A DNA stretch of 26,609 nucleotides from JAPLJQ01 sp037143735 (lineage in GTDB: Bacteria > Desulfobacterota > Syntrophia > Syntrophales > UBA2185). Every line of letters begins with the position of its first letter. The first letter of the stretch is position 1. Shown here piece after piece: positions 23,453-26,609 of the stretch. The notes under the pieces were generated by a model that was not told where the DNA came from, made no database searches, and was given only the letters and a program-made list of their open reading frames with translations. The stretch covers positions 1-26,609 of the forward strand of contig JBAWYD010000020.1 in assembly GCA_037143735.1 (NCBI GenBank). The letters are read 5' to 3'. Position numbers and translations under genes: made by a program.

Positions 23453-23620
23453 GGTATTTTTCATTCTTCTTCCCTCTCTTGCGGAAGTTCAATTGAAATG
23501 ACCGTTCCCTTGCCTATCTCGCTCTTCACAAAAATATCTCCCCCGTGCCTCCTGACAATTTCATGGGATATATAGAGGCCCAGACCCGTTCCCTTTCCCA
23601 CAGGTTTGGTTGTAAAAAAG
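23453..23620. repeat. Kinase-gene copy of the direct repeat flanking the vapBC/R-M module
   Basis: Positions 23453-23515 and about 23587-23620 match the remnant at 19528-19611 in the same orientation. An internal CGTTCCCTT repeated at 23503 and 23587 (84 nt apart) marks the ends of the segment missing from the remnant. The homology extends 8 nt past the kinase stop codon. Confidence 0.85.
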
Positions 23621-25683
23621 GGTTTAAATATGTTTTTCAGATGTTCTCCGGGAATTCCATCTCCTGTATCCCGACACTCAATCAAAACAGTGTGCGTGTC
23701 TTTCTTATAATGCGTCGTTACAGTAATGCGGCCTTCACCGCCGGGTAATGATTCTATGGCATTTTTTATCACATTGATGAAGACCTGCCCCAGATTTGCA
23801 AAGTTGCCCTTAACGAGTGGTAAATCCTCGTCGTATTGCTTTTCAATTTCTATCTTGAGATATTTGTACTGATTATGCAAAACCCTCAAGGCATCGTCGA
23901 TGGCGATATTAATGTTCACGGGCTCAACATAAACCTGAGTCTGGCGGGAAAGATCAAGGAGGCTTCTTACAATGTCACCTGCCCTCTTTAACTCTTTCAA
24001 CGAGAAGGCAAGGTCACTCAGCACCTCATCACGATTTTCCGATTTGACTTCCCATTCACCTACGGATTCGGCGCTGGTCTGAACGAGGCTTGAGGCGCTG
24101 GCAAGTGGATTGTTCAGTTCATGGGCTGTGCCGGCAACGAGTTGCCCGATGGCCGCGAGGCTCTCCGACTGAATCAGTTGCTCCTGGGTCCTCTCTTTTT
24201 CTTTCAGGGCCTGGCGCAGTTCCGCCGTCCTGTCTTCGACTTTCTTTTCAAGGTCGCGGTTCAGTTTTGCAATCTCTTCATAGGCCATTGCATTTCCTAT
24301 AGCCGAAACGCTCTGGTTTGCGATGGTCATGAGCAATTCCATATCCTCGTGTACGAACAACTCCCCGGATTTCTTCTGTCCGAGGGCAATCATACCCATC
24401 AATCCGGTTTTGGACATCATCGGTACGATCAGAGAAGATTCCATCGCATCAAATACACGGATAATCATGTCCTTTTCATCCGGGAGGCCGCTATGATGCT
24501 CGAAAACGGACCTGCTTAACGGCCTTTTCGTCTTTTCAAAAAACAGAACAAGGGGATGGTCCCGATCAAGGTTGTTGTCGTCCGTGCCTTTCAAGCTGTC
24601 AGACTCACCGGAATAGGTTATGAAAGACCTGCTGTATTCGTCATACGTCACGAGGCAGATCTGCGTCACCTGCAGGGCTGCTGAAATGGACTGAAGGAGG
24701 AGACGCCTGATCTGCTCAAATTTCAACAGAGAAGCCATTTCCCCGCTGATTTCTTTCAGAAGTTTCTGATAATCGTATTTCCCCCTGAAAAAAAGCTTAT
24801 CAATGGATGTCTGAACCTTTTCCCTCAACGGATTGAACAGAAGAACGATCAGAACCGCCAGGATAAAGGGGAGGAATAGAGCCCCGTCATATCGGGCTCC
24901 CATGAACAAGGTGTTGAACAGGTATATGATCAGGATATATAAGACGGTGAGTATCCCTGTCAGAATAAAATAAACGGTCCCTCTTCTTATTACAGCCCCA
25001 ATATCGAGGAGGTCATATTTCAAAACGCCAAACGCCAGAAAAATCGCAGGAATGAAGCTGAAATTCCCCATGGGATAAATATTGAATCCGCAGACGGTGA
25101 GAACGTTCAGGGTAATCAGCAGGGCGCTCAGCCCCATGCCGCCAAGGATGTATTTTATCCTGTTTTTCTGCTGATTATCCGTTGCGTTTCTCATACCTGC
25201 AATCAATTCATTAAGGCAATAAAACACGGCAAGAACGACCAGGACGGCAAACACATAAAAAACAGGCCCCGGCTTTGCAATGGCTCCAAAATGATATTTT
25301 TGAAGACCGCTGATGAAGAGTTCTGTGGGAGTAAAAAATAAGATCATGAGACTAAATAGATAGGCACTGTACACGAGCCACTTGCGCATGGGGATTCCGA
25401 GGAAAGAGTGAACAAATTGAATAAACAGAGGAACGGCAAAGACGATAAAAAGATAGAGTGATCTGTCGATTTTCAGAGCCAGGGCTTTATCCGGCAGAAT
25501 TGAAACCAACGCTACATTCGCATTTACAAGGGCTCCCACAAAGCAGATCCCGGCAAACAGAAGATTGGTGGGGTTTTTTCGGCCTCTCAAAACGGAAACC
25601 AGGGCGAGAGCGATTAATATGAAAAACCCGATGGTCGGTGGAATCACATAGAGAATAGAGACTTGACCGACGTTCAGCACCAT
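23461..25683 (-). CDS. Membrane histidine kinase (7TM-type N-terminus, GAF, HisKA, HATPase)
   Basis: A 740-residue sensor kinase. About seven or eight hydrophobic helices fill residues 8-285, without a large periplasmic loop. A GAF domain follows (about 315-465), then a coiled-coil linker (470-505). The kinase core has the H-box AHELNNPLA with H521 as the phosphorylated residue, N-box NVIKNAIES (637-645), G1 DTGDGIP (672-678), F-box FKPFFTT and G2 GTGLGLY (698-704). The class resembles NtrB/PAS-type kinases that use HELNNPL. The ATG has AGGAGG about 8 nt upstream. It is an orphan: no response regulator is near. It follows the agmatinase gene by 48 nt on the same strand. Its 3' end is duplicated at 19528-19611. 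Confidence 0.93.
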   Translation of the reverse strand: MVLNVGQVSILYVIPPTIGFFILIALALVSVLRGRKNPTNLLFAGICFVGALVNANVALVSILPDKALALKIDRSLYLFIVFAVPLFIQFVHSFLGIPMRKWLVYSAYLFSLMILFFTPTELFISGLQKYHFGAIAKPGPVFYVFAVLVVLAVFYCLNELIAGMRNATDNQQKNRIKYILGGMGLSALLITLNVLTVCGFNIYPMGNFSFIPAIFLAFGVLKYDLLDIGAVIRRGTVYFILTGILTVLYILIIYLFNTLFMGARYDGALFLPFILAVLIVLLFNPLREKVQTSIDKLFFRGKYDYQKLLKEISGEMASLLKFEQIRRLLLQSISAALQVTQICLVTYDEYSRSFITYSGESDSLKGTDDNNLDRDHPLVLFFEKTKRPLSRSVFEHHSGLPDEKDMIIRVFDAMESSLIVPMMSKTGLMGMIALGQKKSGELFVHEDMELLMTIANQSVSAIGNAMAYEEIAKLNRDLEKKVEDRTAELRQALKEKERTQEQLIQSESLAAIGQLVAGTAHELNNPLASASSLVQTSAESVGEWEVKSENRDEVLSDLAFSLKELKRAGDIVRSLLDLSRQTQVYVEPVNINIAIDDALRVLHNQYKYLKIEIEKQYDEDLPLVKGNFANLGQVFINVIKNAIESLPGGEGRITVTTHYKKDTHTVLIECRDTGDGIPGEHLKNIFKPFFTTKPVGKGTGLGLYISHEIVRRHGGDIFVKSEIGKGTVISIELPQEREEE

Positions 25684-25731
25684 TGAATCATCCTCCTCCT
25701 CAGGTCAAAACAAATCCGGATGGACGTTGAC

Positions 25732-26609
25732 TCATTTATCGCGGCCGGATTCATTAGCTGCGCTTTCCGTCAAATACCCCATGATTCGATATACCAGCTT
25801 GGCGGCAAGGAAATCAGGGGCAACCATTCCGGGAATGGGTGACAGTTCAACAACATCAAAACCCCGCACCCTGCAATGCCTGGATGCCTCCTTCACAAGA
25901 CGTAAAAGATCCTTCCATAAAATCCCGCCCGGCTCAGGTGTACCCGTTGCCGGCATAATGGACGGATCAAGGACATCGATGTCGATCGTTATATAGACAT
26001 CGCCGTGAAGATGCCCACAGATTTTCTCCCACGACAGGGGCTCTTCAAGAATAAAATCGGCTGAAAATGATTTCACCTGACCATCCGACAGGAAGGTTGC
26101 TTCTTCTGCGCTCATGCTCCTGATTCCCGCCTGTACAAGGGGACATATCTCGGATATCCGTCGGGCAACGGAGGCATGGCCGTAAGGACTGCACTGGTAA
26201 TAATTTCTCAGATCGGCGTGGGCGTCAAGCTGCAACACGGATATTTCAGGATACTTATCTTTCATCGCCTGAGCCACACCGAACGAAATACTGTGTTCCC
26301 CTCCCAGGATAACTGGGATCTTATCGTAAGACAGCACTTCCGTGACGGCCTGTCGCACGGAGATCATCATCTCGGCCGGGCCCCTGGCGTCCAGCTCTAA
26401 AGATGGCTGGGTATAGATGCCGGTTAGATACGTCTCCCGGCAGAGTTCCTCATCGTATAATTCCATGTGACCCGAAGCATCGAGGATCGCAGATGGCCCT
26501 TTCCGTGACCCGGACTGATACGTTGATGTCAGGTCATAGGGAACAGGAACCACAACAAACATTGCTTCCTCAAAGGTCGGATAGGCTAAATCCAATCCAC
26601 CGAAATTCA
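25732..26609 (-). CDS. speB: Agmatinase-type ureohydrolase, 5' end cut by the window
   Basis: Expected to hydrolyse agmatine to putrescine and urea in polyamine synthesis. The arginase/agmatinase manganese sites are complete. Numbering from the TTG at 26595: H101 in GGEHS, D124, H126 and D128 in LDAHADL, and D205 and D207 in DIDVLDP. An N-terminal VVPVPYDLTSTYQSGSRKGP is typical of the bacterial enzyme. That TTG is probably not the start. The frame continues to the edge as NFGGL, preceded by the last two bases of an NTG codon, so the true start is most likely an ATG one base beyond the window. The kinase gene follows 48 nt downstream. Related substrates (guanidinobutyrate, proclavaminate, guanidine) cannot be excluded. 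Confidence 0.9.
   Translation of the reverse strand, partial: NFGGLDLAYPTFEEAMFVVVPVPYDLTSTYQSGSRKGPSAILDASGHMELYDEELCRETYLTGIYTQPSLELDARGPAEMMISVRQAVTEVLSYDKIPVILGGEHSISFGVAQAMKDKYPEISVLQLDAHADLRNYYQCSPYGHASVARRISEICPLVQAGIRSMSAEEATFLSDGQVKSFSADFILEEPLSWEKICGHLHGDVYITIDIDVLDPSIMPATGTPEPGGILWKDLLRLVKEASRHCRVRGFDVVELSPIPGMVAPDFLAAKLVYRIMGYLTESAANESGRDK

Overview
This window comes from an anaerobic bacterium, most likely a deltaproteobacterium (Desulfobacterota) of the Syntrophus/Smithella kind. That assignment is an inference from gene content: a class I (archaeal-type) lysyl-tRNA synthetase, a tungsten-type aldehyde:ferredoxin oxidoreductase with ThiS/MoaD-like partners, an HdrD-like CCG iron-sulfur protein, a fused FeoA-FeoB ferrous-iron transporter, and a di-iron (ODP-type) metallo-beta-lactamase protein. 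No rRNA, phage or insertion-sequence genes are visible. Several genes appear to use GTG or TTG starts, and I moved many starts inward to match a Shine-Dalgarno sequence (SD).

Layout. 1-546: end of a GGDEF protein that runs off the left edge. 598-4129 (minus): lysS, a DsbC-like disulfide isomerase and an MltB-like lytic transglycosylase. 4349-4730: a small Pro/Ala-rich lipoprotein with its own promoter, operator-like palindrome and terminator. 4776-7867 (plus): a YgjP-like metallopeptidase and feoAB. 7981-8088: a 35-residue Lys-rich protein. 8219-10663 (plus): AOR followed by two ubiquitin-like (ThiS/MoaD) proteins. 10715-13195: a GC-rich membrane diguanylate cyclase with a DctB-like Cache sensor. 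13205-14629 (minus): the CCG/ferredoxin membrane protein. 15008-15505 (plus): a ferritin-like protein, with its stop codon overlapping that of the convergent ODP-type protein. 15502-17105 (minus): a translationally coupled adenylate cyclase and ODP-type protein. 17356-18306 (plus): a secreted Cache protein with a Cys-rich tail, expressed divergently from the cyclase through back-to-back sigma70-type promoters. 18316-19209 (minus): a YihY/BrkB membrane protein. 19387-19463 (minus): initiator tRNA-fMet with a terminator.

19528-23515 is the most accessory-looking part. A VapBC toxin-antitoxin pair and a single-chain restriction-modification enzyme (PD-(D/E)XK nuclease plus N6-adenine methyltransferase) lie between two same-orientation copies of the 3' end of a histidine kinase gene. 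The intact kinase is at 23461-25683; the other copy, next to the tRNA, is a short remnant carrying an exact 84-bp in-frame deletion. This looks like a roughly 3.9-kb defence/addiction module inserted at the 3' end of the kinase gene. Upstream of the kinase on the same strand is an agmatinase that runs off the right edge.

Themes: signalling is dense (two GGDEF proteins, one class III cyclase, one histidine kinase, two Cache sensors), together with iron, redox and oxygen-defence genes (FeoAB, ferritin-like, ODP, DsbC, HdrD-like). Assignments rest on motifs read by eye; no database search was possible.
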